Shown here one piece after another: positions 15,201 to 24,003 of a DNA stretch of 64,000 nucleotides. The stretch comes from Haliclystus octoradiatus (Eukaryota; Cnidaria; Staurozoa; Stauromedusae; Haliclystidae). The notes under the pieces were generated by a model, which was not told where the DNA came from, ran no database searches, and saw only the letters and a list, made by a program, of their open reading frames with translations. Each line of letters opens with the position of its first letter. Position 1 is the first letter of the stretch. The translations under genes and the position numbers were made by a program. The stretch spans positions 31,572,445-31,636,444 of the forward strand of contig OU744446.1 in assembly GCA_916610825.1 (NCBI GenBank), written 5' to 3'.

Positions 15201-15936
15201 TTTAAAAGAGATGGGTGTTGAGGCTACATTGCGTTCATTAGAAACAACCAAAAACTCATTATTGAGTGAAAGGTAAAATTCAGCAGTATAATTCTACCCA
15301 TATAGTATAGACTTTCACATCATAGGAATTATGTGTCGTTCCATTTACGCCTAGCATGTTTTAAACACTACACTAAGGCCTAAATTACACTATACCGGTT
15401 AGCTTTTCATACCTGGTAAGTATTGCGCAATCAGAGTCAAAGTCATACCGGTTAGGTTGGTGGTTACACTTGAAGCGTCCACGGCTTTATTACACAGCGG
15501 ACGTCAATATGTATGACGTCAATATAAATTTACAGCAACCTTTTGCGCGAGAAACAACAAATTCAAGAAAAAAATGACGCCATTTCGGCTTATTTTCGAG
15601 GCTAAATGTATTGAACCGAGACAGTGGAGGTCAAAGCTATCCAGGTCTACTAATTACACTACGCCGCTCTGCTCTGGAGTCACATCCGAGCGCTTAACCG
15701 GGATAAATATGACTCTGCTCGGATAGCTAACCGCTATAATGTAATTTAGGCCTAAGGTTACACCATGGCATCCATGAACAGCTCATGAAACTGATAAAAG
15801 GTTCATTAATATTTTATAGAAAATCTAAAAGGATCATCAACTACTTTTCACATCATTTGAATCAGATAAATAAAGATCACGTTTGTAATTTATTTTATCC
15901 TTCAGGGTGAAAGTTGCGTTGGAACAGTTCTCTTGA
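213..15936 (+). CDS. ARMC8: ARMC8 (armadillo repeat-containing protein 8), 5'-partial, 17 exons in window
   Basis: ARMC8 is the Gid5-type armadillo subunit of the CTLH (GID-like) E3 ubiquitin ligase, thought to be involved in substrate recruitment in cytosol and nucleus. Exons: 213-301, 689-748, 1381-1478, 1739-1831, 2333-2489, 4152-4248, 5172-5232, 6079-6154, 6735-6868, 7182-7238, 7335-7592, 8209-8301, 8404-8477, 8908-8983, 9429-9524, 15010-15272 and 15906-15936 (TGA). All have AG acceptors, GT donors and matching phases, and together give 603 residues plus stop. Diagnostic stretches match human ARMC8: SLSRSVRQLRTTFQDFSFW, VASSVLCNLLLDFSP, LSNIADGKSSK and QLAAVFCITNLMW. The final short exon VKVALEQFS corresponds to the human C-terminus. 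About 70 N-terminal residues must lie upstream of the window. The 5.5-kb intron 9525-15009 carries an LTR retrotransposon, but its splice sites are intact and ILEQ joins VFSVLSN without loss. Confidence 0.95.
985..1200. repeat. Fold-back (inverted repeat) element in an ARMC8 intron
   Basis: The left arm (TTCATCGCGACTTACCTGCA, about 1029) is repeated inverted at about 1143-1161, and GGAGACAC near 1060 pairs with GTGTCTCC near 1120. The outer arms (AAGGATTCATACAAGAG and its degraded inverse near 1180-1200) extend the palindrome. No coding capacity is seen; this is a non-autonomous DNA element of unknown family. Confidence 0.6.
1878..2065 (+). mobile_element. tRNA-derived SINE in an ARMC8 intron
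   Basis: The stretch has an A-box-like segment (TAGTTCAGTTGATAGG, about 1884) and a B-box-like segment (GGGTTCAATCCC, about 1927) at tRNA-like spacing. A core GGAAGGGCATCCAGCCATTAAA-type segment follows at about 1966-1986. A second copy lies on the minus strand at 58436-58640. The core resembles cores of tRNA-SINEs from several marine invertebrates; that comparison is from memory. Confidence 0.65.
2089..2280. repeat. Degraded mariner-like MITE
   Basis: It shares the internal phrases CACCTGTCTATAATGGCCAC and ACCTGTCTATATTGGTCA with the family that is complete at 4271-4450. The ends are mutated, so the boundaries are approximate. Confidence 0.5.
2784..2903. repeat. TTCATGAA fold-back element (family A)
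   Basis: It begins CCCTGCGAAAACAG and ends TTTTTTCGCAGTGG as imperfect inverted termini, with several TTCATGAA-type palindromes inside. It is a short copy of the family scattered through the ARMC8 and ODAD2 introns. Confidence 0.7.
2909..3722. repeat. Fold-back element of about 0.8 kb, arms about 110 bp
   Basis: The left arm (TGTACATGACACAAAC then GTTTGAACGCGTATAAGTGG) recurs inverted at the right end (CTTATACGCGTTCATCGTTC then GTTTGTGTCATGTGCA). The interior of about 600 bp has one 74-codon minus-strand ORF (3051-3275) that I do not recognise and regard as chance. It lies in the ARMC8 intron 2490-4151. The remainder of that intron (3723-4151) shows nothing. Confidence 0.75.
4271..4450. repeat. 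Complete mariner-like MITE (family B)
   Basis: Termini are TACAATGAAACCTGTATATA and AACAGGTTTGACTGTA, imperfect inverted repeats starting and ending with TA. The interior repeats GACCACTATAGACAGGTGG-type units in both halves. The length is about 180 bp with no coding potential. This is the clearest reference copy in the window. Confidence 0.75.
6278..6400. repeat. Degraded TTCATGAA fold-back (family A)
   Basis: The palindromes AACAGTTCATGAACTT and ACTTCATGAATTT lie in a CCCC...-edged block. Termini are eroded and boundaries approximate. It sits in the ARMC8 intron 6155-6734. Confidence 0.5.
8570..8740. repeat. Mariner-like MITE (family B)
   Basis: It starts AATGAAACCTGTATATAACA and carries GACCACTATAGACAGGTGG in both halves, like 4271-4450. 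The right end diverges after CTGTATAGAGGTGG. It lies in the ARMC8 intron 8478-8907. Confidence 0.65.
9590..9665. repeat. Fragment of a mariner-like MITE (family B)
   Basis: The short remnant TTATAGATAGGTGGCTTCTA with flanking family-B wording lies just after ARMC8 exon 9429-9524. No complete ends are seen. Confidence 0.35.
9818..10107 (+). repeat. Left 290-bp direct repeat flanking LTR element 1
   Basis: This segment recurs, identical by eye, at 14563-14852 on the other side of the retrotransposon. It contains unique sequence (from TGTTTAACATAGCTTGCAAG) followed by a family-A TTCATGAA element starting at 9920. The 5' LTR begins at 10109, inside its TTCATGAAC tandem tract. A 290-bp duplication is far longer than the 4-6 bp a Ty3-type integrase makes. 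Confidence 0.9.
10109..10327 (+). repeat. 5' LTR of element 1
   Basis: It runs from TGTAGTATTCATAATAATTA to GAACTCTACA, identical to 14344-14562. The promoter-like word TATAAATAG at about 10179 is a candidate TATA box, and TG...CA edges are present. Confidence 0.93.
10366..14199 (+). CDS. Gag-Pol polyprotein of LTR element 1, 1277 aa, single ORF
   Basis: I chose the ATG at 10366 (MATFRGRLPPEFDP) because element 2 starts the same way at 44538 ([14 protein letters not shown]). The ORF stays open upstream into the LTR, but that part is not conserved. Domains in order: Gag core; two zinc knuckles (C-x2-C-x3-H-x4-C near residue 197, then C-x2-C-x4-H-x4-C); aspartic protease with FLIDPGSTST near 323; reverse transcriptase with YIDDI near 590; RNase H (CDASPYGLGA near 736); integrase HHCC finger near 962-1000; catalytic D about 1024, D about 1077 and E about 1113 (D-x35-E spacing). 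No chromodomain or envelope. Gag and Pol are fused without frameshift or stop. The protease motif is D-P-G rather than the usual D-T/S-G. Confidence 0.95.
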   Translation: MATFRGRLPPEFDPGQRNAYDRFTKWKATFSNYMLATDLDEKSEEKKLAILYNVAGDDFRRFAKKNCQFGQLVENSTNVLTEIERILKPQRRNLEYRCRLLDLKQTHDETIHEFLQQLRALYQESGYTDRNLTGELLIRDLLIRGIRNDDAKRLVLQQDIDNLEIDQCMRLISTFETVSDTVLTPSTSDTNAVIDDCKYCGKNHVRGKCPAYRKTCSKCGRLNHFNSVCLSKSKVSSHSRDRFDNRDASTSSKNKYDNKKSDKRNSKSKSKSRSERAAAVVYSDSDSSDTPSDSSFAVHSNTPGKRAYVDLWAFDKKITFLIDPGSTSTMIPFNILKYAKDLTQPTDKFVKPWNSKAIRITAEGTVGLSASPNHSPLKITAKCTDNMTCPLLSYSDYLNLGGQPLTLPKEYFVQINETTLLGSIGTATLQMKPNAQPAVQGARKLPFRLHESVSNELDRLENLGIIERVLKPSKWLSPIVVAKRKNNKIRICGDFRKLNESIQRERFVIPTADSFFAKLNGAKLFSILDLESGFHQLKLDESSSDLTTIATHRGNYRYLRLPFGVSSAPEIFQRTMTDHLSDLNGCMVYIDDILVYGKDKAEHDLNLSAVKERLNSIGAKLNKSKCKFAQRELLYLGHTISDEGISPDQQKIVEALSLSAPTTIAEARRVLGMLNYLQKFLPNLSTNVKSIRDIIKGQFDNEAVNSAWKHVKVALAEAAKTTFSFYDCNARTAILCDASPYGLGAVLMQFINNNWTPVLTASRSLTSTEQKYSQMERELLAIVFGATRFRQFILGGTVEFWTDHKPLESIWLKPFEAIPPRLQRMMLRLQQYGSNIIYKPAKENMNTLPDTLSRSPSIKNTPELSVNDYSEICSIAIDDFEHFLDPNFVTLRDVELETAASNALTRVIEAIEYNNWSSIPEVLEPYFKERFDLSVLQKPRVLMRGTQVVIPSSLRERLIKLAHDSHLGLKTTLSQLSSVWWPGLSAEVKSTIASCETCREVSQRWPELELKPSEVLPPWHTLATDIFHVDGKPYLSVVDYGSRYPEVFPLKHEKTPEVIDALEAIFCRHGPCLELMSDNGSQFTSKKFKRFCKSWGVVLRNSPPRYPRSNGMVERFHRTFKYRWTRTDDLTRTQRLRHVLFTIRSTVHRMIGTSPLHALMGRKPVTPIPAVSSSKPVNVNHQIKAKAAMKLFHDQQKLVSNLPTPNEGERVILRDGGGDIIRGNVISSSPRRTTVETESGGTLVRARSHVRTTSRLTRSGRISKPPVRFDPSNPDTH
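14344..14562 (+). repeat. 3' LTR of element 1
   Basis: It is identical over 219 bp to the 5' LTR and directly preceded by a purine-rich tract at about 14329-14343. It is followed at 14563 by the second 290-bp direct repeat. Confidence 0.93.
14563..14852 (+). repeat. Right 290-bp direct repeat flanking LTR element 1
   Basis: Second copy of 9818-10107 with no difference seen. Beyond 14852 the TTCATGAACTT tract continues, which it does not do on the left side where the LTR interrupts it. Confidence 0.9.
14665..14951. repeat. TTCATGAA fold-back element (family A) with TTTCATGAAC microsatellite
   Basis: It starts CCCCTATGAAAAAATG and ends TTTTTTTCGCAGGGG. In the middle (about 14818-14880) the 10-mer TTTCATGAAC is repeated about six times. 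The same element, cut short by the LTR, is present at 9920-10108. Confidence 0.8.
15374..15757. repeat. MITE with about 30-bp terminal inverted repeats in the last ARMC8 intron
   Basis: The left end TAAGGCCTAAATTACACTAT and ACCGGTTAGC are mirrored on the right by GCTAACCGCTATAATGTAAT and TTAGGCCTAAGG. About 380 bp, without coding capacity. It sits between the two terminal ARMC8 exons, so it is tolerated in a short intron. Confidence 0.8.
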
Positions 15937-17232
15937 CATTGTACATGCATTTCATAACCTCAAATTAACCTTGAACATATATTGAACTGAGCATACAAGA
16001 TGATCAGACTGTACAGAATTAATTACAGAAATTAATAAACAATACATGGTATATCTATGGCTGTGTGGATTTAAGGTTAGAGAAAACAATATAAATCTTA
16101 CTGATAGATAGATATATAAATTTTTATTGATATTTCATTTTGTATATTATTATTCATTCATTCGATGGAGTATTATTATTATTAATAATTACATCTCTTC
16201 CTATCATAAATAGTTAATAAATAAGATATATCTCTGGCAACTATCATCGTTTGATGACTCTGATATAATATGGATGGATGTTTTCTTGTTGTAAACTTGT
16301 AGTTGAATTCATTTAACCCATCTATTGATCTAAGCTGTTAGGATCAAAGTGAGCTTCTCGTTTTCAGAGCAGCAATAATCAAAATGCAATACTCCTGTTT
16401 TATTAGCGTAGCAAGAGCCTCTACATGGTTCTGCCCTCTACTCCATGTTGTGGTCTATGAAACTGAGAGTCGTGACACATACTGTTTGCTGAAGATATGA
16501 CGTAGTTATCATGAAATTGTTCAGTCTTTTGGCGGATTTCAGTCTTTTTCTGCCTTTATAAACACTAAAATTTATTTGTTTGTTTCAGTCTGTTTGCAGC
16601 CTTACTCCTTAGTTTCAGTCTATTTTCAGTTGTACTTTCGTGTCTGAATTATGTCTGGGGTCTGGGGCCGGTTTGCCTATAGTTTGTCCATACTATTGTC
16701 ATCGGTAGCTACTTTTTCTCTGCACAGCTTATTACTGTGGTCATTACTATTATAGTTTGAGTGATGACATTTCTTTAGTCTGCATGTATGTTTATACTGT
16801 ATCTTTTAGAACACAGGACAATAATAGTTGGGTTGATATTTGATGTTTCAAACACCCCTAAAAATTAATATGACCCAGTTTGTTTTAAGCATTATACTGT
16901 ATTTATTCTTTAGTATTAGCTAATCGCATACTAGCACTGTTTTCTTCTTGTTTTCAACCTCTCATGTAATGATACTAATTGCCCTACCTCCCTACCTAAC
17001 CTTATTAGAGGATAGAAGTTTATACCTCTATGAGCTCCCTATGGTCCTAACCAACAATACAATCAAAAATCAAAGATGCCTGTATATTTTTGGTTATTAT
17101 TTTTATAATTTTAATAACCCTATGAATTTGTATATTTCGTTTAATCTATGTACATTATATATGTTTTGAACATCCAGTTTTATAAATGCAAATTGTATTA
17201 GCTAAATCATTATTGCTCAATAAATACGCAAT
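15937..17232. other. Intergenic/3' UTR region, no gene seen
   Basis: This follows the ARMC8 stop. A possible poly(A) signal AATAAA lies at 16034-16039. AT-rich sequence with short chance ORFs follows, none with a splice pattern or recognisable motif. The downstream end is the 3' side of the minus-strand gene at 17233. Confidence 0.6.
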
Positions 17233-18837
17233 CTATTTTTGGGATTTTGCGCGTAACGGCTCATTTGACGGTGCACAACATCGGAAGCCCTCGATGGGAC
17301 ATTTGCCCTCTATATGTACATATCCTTTGATACAATCACGTTCAATTGGGAAGCAATGTGAATTTTGACCGTGACATGCTGTTCTACAACATCGTTTGCG
17401 TTCAGAACATGTTGTACCAACAAAAATCTGTTCGTGTCCTTTGTTGCATGGTTTTATTGTATCTCCGCAGTAAGACAATGCCCCAGATGGGTCGCATTCT
17501 GACATTTTACACCCTGATAAAACAAAAATAAAATAAGATTAATGATTGCTTTTCTTTTCTTGTCATTAAATTATTTTATGAAATCCAAAGTTCGAATTTT
17601 ACTGGTCTATTGATCGTGTTTGGTTGGGAGTTTTTTTTTAACCTCAATTTCGTACGAAAATAAACCAAATTTAATGGAAGCAGATCAATCTCTATCGGAA
17701 CATATGACATTTACTTTTATTAATTGACAGAGAATCAGACAGTCGTATTTGCTACTTCAAGTTTCACGCCGACATTCCCTGATGATCGCTCCGGCGTGAA
17801 ACTTGAAGTAGCAAATATGACTGCCTGATTCTTTGTCTATTATTATTATCTCAGCTCTGCTATTTATTGCATTGAGTCCTATGTTTGATCAGTAAGACAG
17901 CGTTTAATAAAAAATTAAAATTATTTAAACATTTTAAATATTCATAACTTACTTCTGTGTCTATCGTGTACGCCTCTTCCATTTACTCCCGTTGATATCA
18001 AAACTGAAAGTTTATAAAAGTTCAAATTTAATTCCTGATAGTAACATTACATCCTGCTATGTATAATCCTTAATATAAAATCAGTATGACTTGGTAAGTG
18101 TATATTGTACACAGTATCGATAATACATTATAAATGAATTGTGTTTGAGCAGGATCAGATAATCAATTTCAGAAATCTAGATTCAATATCTTAATCTGAT
18201 TATAGACCTGTTTCCTTTCAAAAATCGGATTCAATCCAATATTCTGATTTCTGATGTTAACGTTAATTTCTTGGGAGTAAATTCACAAATATCGCCTAAA
18301 CCAAAATTATTTCCGAAATTCACAAAACTGACAGACTTGATTCAATTATCATCAAAAACAATATTCTCATGTACGTTTGAGTATACAGTCTGCATAAGAA
18401 AGTCTCTAAATAAGAAATTATTTTTTTAAAACAAACACAAGTTTGCTTGAAATAAGAAAATATGTTTTACCAAAAAGTGTTTGTGAAAGCAATTTAACCG
18501 GATATAACCTAATGGGACCGTTATTTTGTACTTAATCGTTAAAAATAGACGCTCAAGGTATAGTTATAATCAATAGGAATGAAATGTACAATGTAACCTT
18601 GCTAATATCATTTTCATTTGTGTAGCCAAAAACAACAATAATTAGCAAGAATTGTAATATTTTCCTGAATGTAGTAGTTGATTTATAAAAATTAGAAATG
18701 CTAACGAAGGTCATGATATTGACCATATAGTAATATATAACACCGGGGTTATACTGTAATAAATCAATAAAACATAATATTGTTAATCAAAACTCACCTA
18801 AAATGCAATTGGCTACTAGATATGTTAAACTTAACAT
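17233..18837 (-). CDS. Secreted double-CC protein, copy 1 (123 aa, no basic tail)
   Basis: Exons in transcript order: 18837-18798, 18003-17953, 17513-17233; every junction is phase 1 with GT-AG borders. The first exon encodes a hydrophobic signal peptide (MLSLTYLVANCILVLIST with the join). The last exon encodes two tandem six-cysteine modules: C-x8-C-x6-C-x12-C-x5-CC, then C-x6-C-x6-C-x10-C-x6-CC, ending RCCAPSNEPLRAKSQK. Phase, exon plan and cysteine spacing match the two copies at 21202 and 25131. This copy stops just after the second module and so lacks their Pro/Gln and Lys tails. A likely non-coding first exon has its donor at 19250, and a shared promoter module lies at 19421-19443. I do not recognise the family; it is not a WAP or EGF spacing. 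An extracellular role is inferred only from the signal peptide and cysteines. Confidence 0.85.
17726..17837. repeat. Near-perfect hairpin, 46-bp stem
   Basis: The arms AATCAGACAGTCGTATTTGC and TACTTCAAGTTTCACGCCG are mirrored right of a short loop (17770-17789) as CGGCGTGAAACTTGAAGTA and GCAAATATGACTGCCTGATT. It lies in an intron of copy 1. It is a miniature fold-back element or the scar of one. Confidence 0.8.
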
Positions 18838-19420
18838 GTTTGAAAATGTTCACAAGTTTCTGAAACAGAAAATAAATTTATATTATGTTGAAATTTAAAG
18901 ACAGTTATAGGCAAGGGAATTTATATGCACTTCATAAAATAATACTTTTCTCGTCAACTTGTTCAGATTGCACTACAACAGCCCATTAAGAGATATATTA
19001 CGTAACATTATAAAGTATATAGTAGACTAATTTTTTTGTTTCAATCATAATTTACTTATATTACTATGAATGATGGAGTTTGACTTGATCTTTGAATTTT
19101 GAATTACAGATTTCCGGATAATGGAAGGCTGTTGTAAAATAAGGATTTCTTATCGTGTATTTATTACGAGCCTTGATCAAACTTATACCCTATAACTAGG
19201 ATTTCAAGAAACTTCATATTGTAATTATTACATAGATTAAGCTAACTTACCGATGTTTAAATGCTTAACAAAGTCATAAAAGTAGTATACACTCGTTCCA
19301 GGAACAGTAATGTTACAATGTCTACCTTTTCCGCACGATCAAAGACATCAACATTAATTTCTGGCTGTAGATGTTGCTAAATTCCCTAATATTTAATGCT
19401 GACGAAATCTTGGTTTTTTA

Positions 19421-19443
19421 ATTGGTCAGTTTGATATCACGTG
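19421..19443 (-). promoter_or_regulatory. CACGTG + CCAAT promoter module of copy 1
   Basis: Read on the minus strand: CACGTG, 12 bp, CCAAT. It lies about 170 bp upstream of the donor of the presumed 5' UTR exon (19251). The same pair, with 11-bp spacing, is at the matching place before copies 2 and 3. CACGTG is a bHLH E-box and CCAAT is the NF-Y class site; binding is inferred. Confidence 0.6.
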
Positions 19444-20371
19444 GTTTGAATTGAGAGATTGGATTCTGATTTGCTTGTATCGATTTTATAGCACCTTCTC
19501 AGTCTCTTATTGGCCGCCTAGTTTAAAGAGGCTTTAAGAAATATCACTTAAAGACTTGAATATTGCTCTCCCTGCAAAGCGAAGATATCGCGATGGTGTG
19601 ATCTATAAGAAAATTTGAATATTTTTATAGGACCGTATATGAGAGAATCGTACGTCTAACCAAAGTAAGTTACCACTAAATTAAAATCTCGAAATAATTT
19701 TATTTATATAACCTGTGAAAAATAAAACCCTATCACAATTTTGATTGTCCTCTGTGAAGCTTGTGTGCAATTTTCATAATTTCCCTACTTTATTTCGTCA
19801 TCGTGAAATGAATGTGGGACTACAGCTAATCAGAGTGTTTGTTTCATTGACTCAATTAAAACTGTGAACAAGTATGTTTACATCATAAAGAATAGTTAGA
19901 TTGTATTTATTTAATGTGTGAACCAAACGCGAATTATATATATATATAATACCATATACGATATAATTGTTAAATCGTCATACCTGAGTTGATTGCTTGC
20001 TGAGTACTTATGGCCCTATAACATCTTGATAAAATCAAACTTATAATCCAATCAAATCTACGCCACGTCACGTCAAATTAAAACGATTCTTCTGAACCAA
20101 CAAATCAAGATAATAACATATTAAATATACGCAGTTGCTTATTCTTTTCTTCAAATATATATATTCTGATGATTTTTAAACTTCTATAAATTGATAAAAC
20201 TATTCGTGACAGATTCACATATTTCTTGATTTGGAACCTGGTGATGTTGTCTCGATCAAAAAATCATATGGCTTATGGATTATTCTGTAAATATTTTTGA
20301 CTGATCTATTGTCCATTTACTGGTGCTTTTTATCTGTAGCCTCGTTCTTAGCCCTCTTCTGTTCCTGCTCT
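19444..20371. other. Intergenic region, nothing recognised
   Basis: AT-rich sequence upstream of copy 1 with no ORF, splice pattern or repeat family that I could identify, apart from short AT runs near 19934. Confidence 0.5.
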
Positions 20372-20792
20372 ACACACTTCTTGCGGTCGTGGCTAAATCA
20401 GGGGGTAGCTCAAGGACATTTCATGACTTCTTATCCCTGCTTTTATTTGTAATAAATTCTGTTTTCAACCGATTTTTTGCACCTTCTGGTACCTTCATAC
20501 ATTTACTACACATCTATCATGCATAAAATGAAAAATAAAAAATGATTACAGCAAATACGGTATAAATCAGACAAAAACGTTTCACCACCAAATCCAGTTT
20601 AAAAGTTGGATGACTTTTTTATTTTTCATTTTTATGCATGATAGATGTGCAGTAGATGTAAAAAGGTACCAGATGCAAAAAGAATTTTGAAAATCGGTTA
20701 AAAATAGAGTTTAATATAAGTAGAAGCATCAGCGAGAAAATGTCATGAAATGTCCTTGAGTCACCCTTGACCTAGTCACGACCACTTCTTAC
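20372..20792. repeat. Fold-back element of about 420 bp, arms about 150 bp
   Basis: The left arm (CACTTCTTGCGGTCGTGG, CTCAAGGACATTTCATGAC, CACATCTATCATGCATAAAA) is mirrored on the right (TTTTATGCATGATAGATGTG, GTCATGAAATGTCCTTGAG, GTCACGACCACTTCTTAC). The 67-codon plus-strand ORF inside the left arm (20323-20526) is a chance reading of the arm. Confidence 0.8.
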
Positions 20793-21201
20793 AGATTCAG
20801 ATATTTATCATGTAAATCGCAATTAGTAAGCAGGAGCCTCTATCCCGTGCTCGCTTCCGTAAAATTTCGACTAATCTATTAATGCAACTTGGAATATATA
20901 TATAAGTATTTCCGTAAAGATACATGAAAAAGTATATAATTTCGTGCTATAAAGTGAAACCAGTGTAAAATGTCACTTCAAATGCAATTATTTATTTTGA
21001 AAGCGAAAGCATAAAAATTTTAAAAATCTATCATTTACAGAATATTCTTTCTCGAAATTAAAAAGTTGTACAGATTCACAAAGAAATCAATTACATGGAC
21101 ATCACTCTACGTTTTGCTTGTGATACAGTATGAATTAAATTGTATTTGTCCTTGCGCTGTCCAAATGATGAAAGTATGCTAAATATAAAGTATTTCGTAA
21201 T

Positions 21202-23259
21202 TTAACCCTTATGATGTTTTTTCGCTGCTTTTTTCTCTGCCTTCTTCTTCGCTAGAGGTTGTTGTTGCTGTGGTAATTCATTTGCTCCTGGTTGCTGCTC
21301 AGGCTGTTTTTGCGTTGAAGGTCTTGGTGAAGGCTGAACTTCAGCATTATCTTGTTGTTTATTATCATTGACCTTATCCTGCTTTAATTTGGTTGTCTCT
21401 GGTTGAGTTTCTCCTTGGTTTTCAGGTGCTACGGGTTTCTCTGCTGGTTTCTGTGGCTTCGGTTGTGGAGGAAGGGTTTTACCATCTGGTACTGGTAATG
21501 TTAAAGGTGGAAGTTGGCCTGGTACTGCTACCGGTGCTGATTGGTTCAATAAAGATTGCTCTCCTGTGATTGGTGGGAATTTTGCAGCCATTGCTGGTGG
21601 AGCACAACATTTGTACTTTTCAACTGGACATTTGCCAGCGGTTTCAACTAGACCGTTAATACATGGGTTATCATTGCCAATACAAAGACTTCCAGGTTGT
21701 TGACAGAATGATCGACAACATCTTTGTCCTCTTTTATCACAAATAGTTGGGGATGGTACTTCGTCGTGGTTTGCAGGACAAACAGGATCTTTTGAACACA
21801 TTGATAAAGCACCAGCTAGATCACATTCTGGCATTGTACACCCTGTATGAAATAGTATGTATAGCAGCTAAGTAATACATTACCATGTAATGATTATAAT
21901 ATATCATTGTAAGCATCGTGCAGTACTCACGTTTGAAAGGGTTCGTGCAGGGAGTTGCTGAAACGGTCTTCACCCCTAACACGATAAGAGGTATAATCGT
22001 GTCAGAAAAACGATATCATTTTTGTTAGTATTAATTAACTATTAACTCGATGTAAGTGCATTTTACTGGTCAAATTTACAATGATTTCTACTGGTCAACA
22101 TTATACAATTCATGTAGCAGAGAGGCAGATAACAATATGATTTATCCTGCGTTAAATGTTATTTTAACTACATTACATCAACTATAAGAACTATTAGAAT
22201 GTTTACTTTGCGATGGTGAATGGAATGAGTTGTGGATGTCCAGAGATAGTTGAACTATAAATAGCGACGGCGTATGATTCTCTCTCCGAAATAATGGCTA
22301 AACTGCTATTGAGTCTATAGAAATGAACCTGTTGCAGTGGCACACCTAAAATCAGTAATGAGTATTTAGCATCATGCTCTTAGTTTAAAGATCTTGAGGT
22401 ACGAAAATGCTCTGCTGTTTCTCTGGTAAACATGCTGAACATCATCTATTCAAATGTTGTTCTTCTCTGAGATCGCGATATCATCTGCTTATCAAATTGT
22501 TCATATTCTTGTTCATGAACCGGGTGATGAATGAAGTGAAGTATTTTTGTAGCGGCTCCCCTTTGATTCTCAAGTCCGTACAGTTCATTTGGCATTTTAA
22601 ATAGCTGCTACAGATATTTACTCTTACGTCTAGTGTCTTTACTCTTACTCTTATAAGCAAACCTGTCATGAAACTTGTTACATCGCTCCATATTTGGTAA
22701 CTTTGAGATTTTATATGGTCCGTCGAGAGTGAATCTATTATAGCCATAATCGTATCACGAAATAGAGGGATTAGAATTTTACCGATAATAATTTCCAATG
22801 TATCCTAAGGATTTCTGATCACCATTATTTAGCTATAGCTTTATCCATTATCCAATTCATATTAATCATGTTTTTCTTCTCAATTCAAATCTTTCTAAAC
22901 AAATGTGTGCATATCTCCACAACTATGCCAGCATCTTACTATATTTTTCAATCCATAAATCTGACATTCGTTTGCGATAAAGCATTAAAAATAAGAACAG
23001 GACTAGCGAGGCCTCAACGATCTAATGATTGTTTATAAACTAAATTGCATTTGTTGAAGTTTCCAATCTTTACTATTTGCAAAAAAATTAAGTAAACTCT
23101 ATATAGCATATACAAGTCCAGCCTTAAGGGGAACTAATGCGAAAAGTATCTAATAGGTTATTGCTTCAATGATATTGAAATAAATGCTGATGTTTTGTAA
23201 TTCCTACCCATTACAGTGAAGATGAATACAGTTGAAATTATAATCTCTCGAATTAACAT
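21202..23259 (-). CDS. Secreted double-CC protein with Pro/Gln linker and Lys tail, copy 2 (245 aa)
   Basis: Exons in transcript order: 23259-23208 (signal peptide, MLIREIIISTVFIFTVMG), 21975-21931 (short linker ending in the phase-1 KRC join), 21842-21202. All junctions are phase 1. The cysteine modules are C-x8-C-x5-C-x12-C-x6-CC and C-x6-C-x6-C-x10-C-x6-CC. After RCC/KCCAP the protein turns into a Pro-, Gln- and Glu-rich low-complexity stretch of about 110 residues and ends in a lysine/alanine/histidine tail (KKKAEKKAAKKHHKG). An ATG at 21834 would give 210 aa, but that start would skip the signal peptide and the conserved upstream splice. A 5' UTR exon with donor at 23370 is likely, and the promoter module is at 23522-23543. 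Function unknown. A secreted protein with a sticky cationic tail could be matrix-, mucus- or mineral-binding, or antimicrobial; these are guesses. Confidence 0.85.
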
Positions 23260-23521
23260 CTTGAGTAGAACTAAAATGTGAAAAATCAAATACCAATTAT
23301 TTCGTCAATGTAAAATATTGCTTTGTGCATTGCTCATTTTAAATATATATATATAATATTTGCAACTTACCTCGCAGTATAATATATAGTTCCAAATAAG
23401 AAAATACCGTTTATATAACTTTACAATAAATCTTAAACGGACATCTTTTAAACAGCACGCTTTTTGATTTAATCTAATGAACCGTTTAGTTTCAAAGCAA
23501 ATGATTGACAGGTAAATTTTC

Positions 23522-23543
23522 ATTGGACACAATTAATCACGTG
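23522..23543 (-). promoter_or_regulatory. CACGTG + CCAAT promoter module of copy 2
   Basis: On the minus strand: CACGTG, 11 bp, CCAAT, followed by GAAAATTTACC. The flanking wording also resembles copy 3 (CCAATGAAAATTGACC), so the similarity is larger than the two boxes. It is about 150 bp upstream of the 5' UTR exon donor (23371). Confidence 0.65.
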
Positions 23544-24003
23544 AGCAAATACACGTCTTTTCTATGCAATGGCTCAACATTATTCAATTTGAAACATTTT
23601 GAGTAATACAATCAATTCCTTTTTTACCTATATAGAAACCGTCTACATTTCATGTAAGAATATTTCTCATTATTTGCATAGTAGTTGATTATCTTATTTG
23701 CATGGTTTTGAAGATCAGAGAGGTGCAACTATAAAATAATATAAAACAAATAAATTACAACGATGAGTGATACTCCCATTCCGGATCTGCAGTCGACTAT
23801 TAGCATTTGGCATGGAACCGTACCCGGATCGACATTATTACCGTCATTGTCTGCTTGTGATAGGTTTGTTTGACTTTGGCCTGGTTGCCAGCCTGGTTGT
23901 CTAATAATGTCCAGCTTCCATTATACAGACCCATACAAATAAGATGTAGTCTAAGATGTAGTTTTATCTGTCTGCCTCTGTACGTACGTGTAGATTTAAT
24001 GAA

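Noticed and set aside
17726..17837. Hairpin considered as a microRNA precursor or a terminator
   Set aside because: The 46-bp stem is nearly perfect and has transposon-like symmetry; nothing indicates Drosha/Dicer-type mismatches or transcription, so it is listed as a repeat.
22200..22345. Open minus-strand block (VPLQQVHFYRLNSS...) with splice-like edges inside an intron of secreted copy 2
   Set aside because: Its exit phase does not fit the next exon of copy 2 and would give an early stop; there is no paralogous exon in copies 1 or 3.
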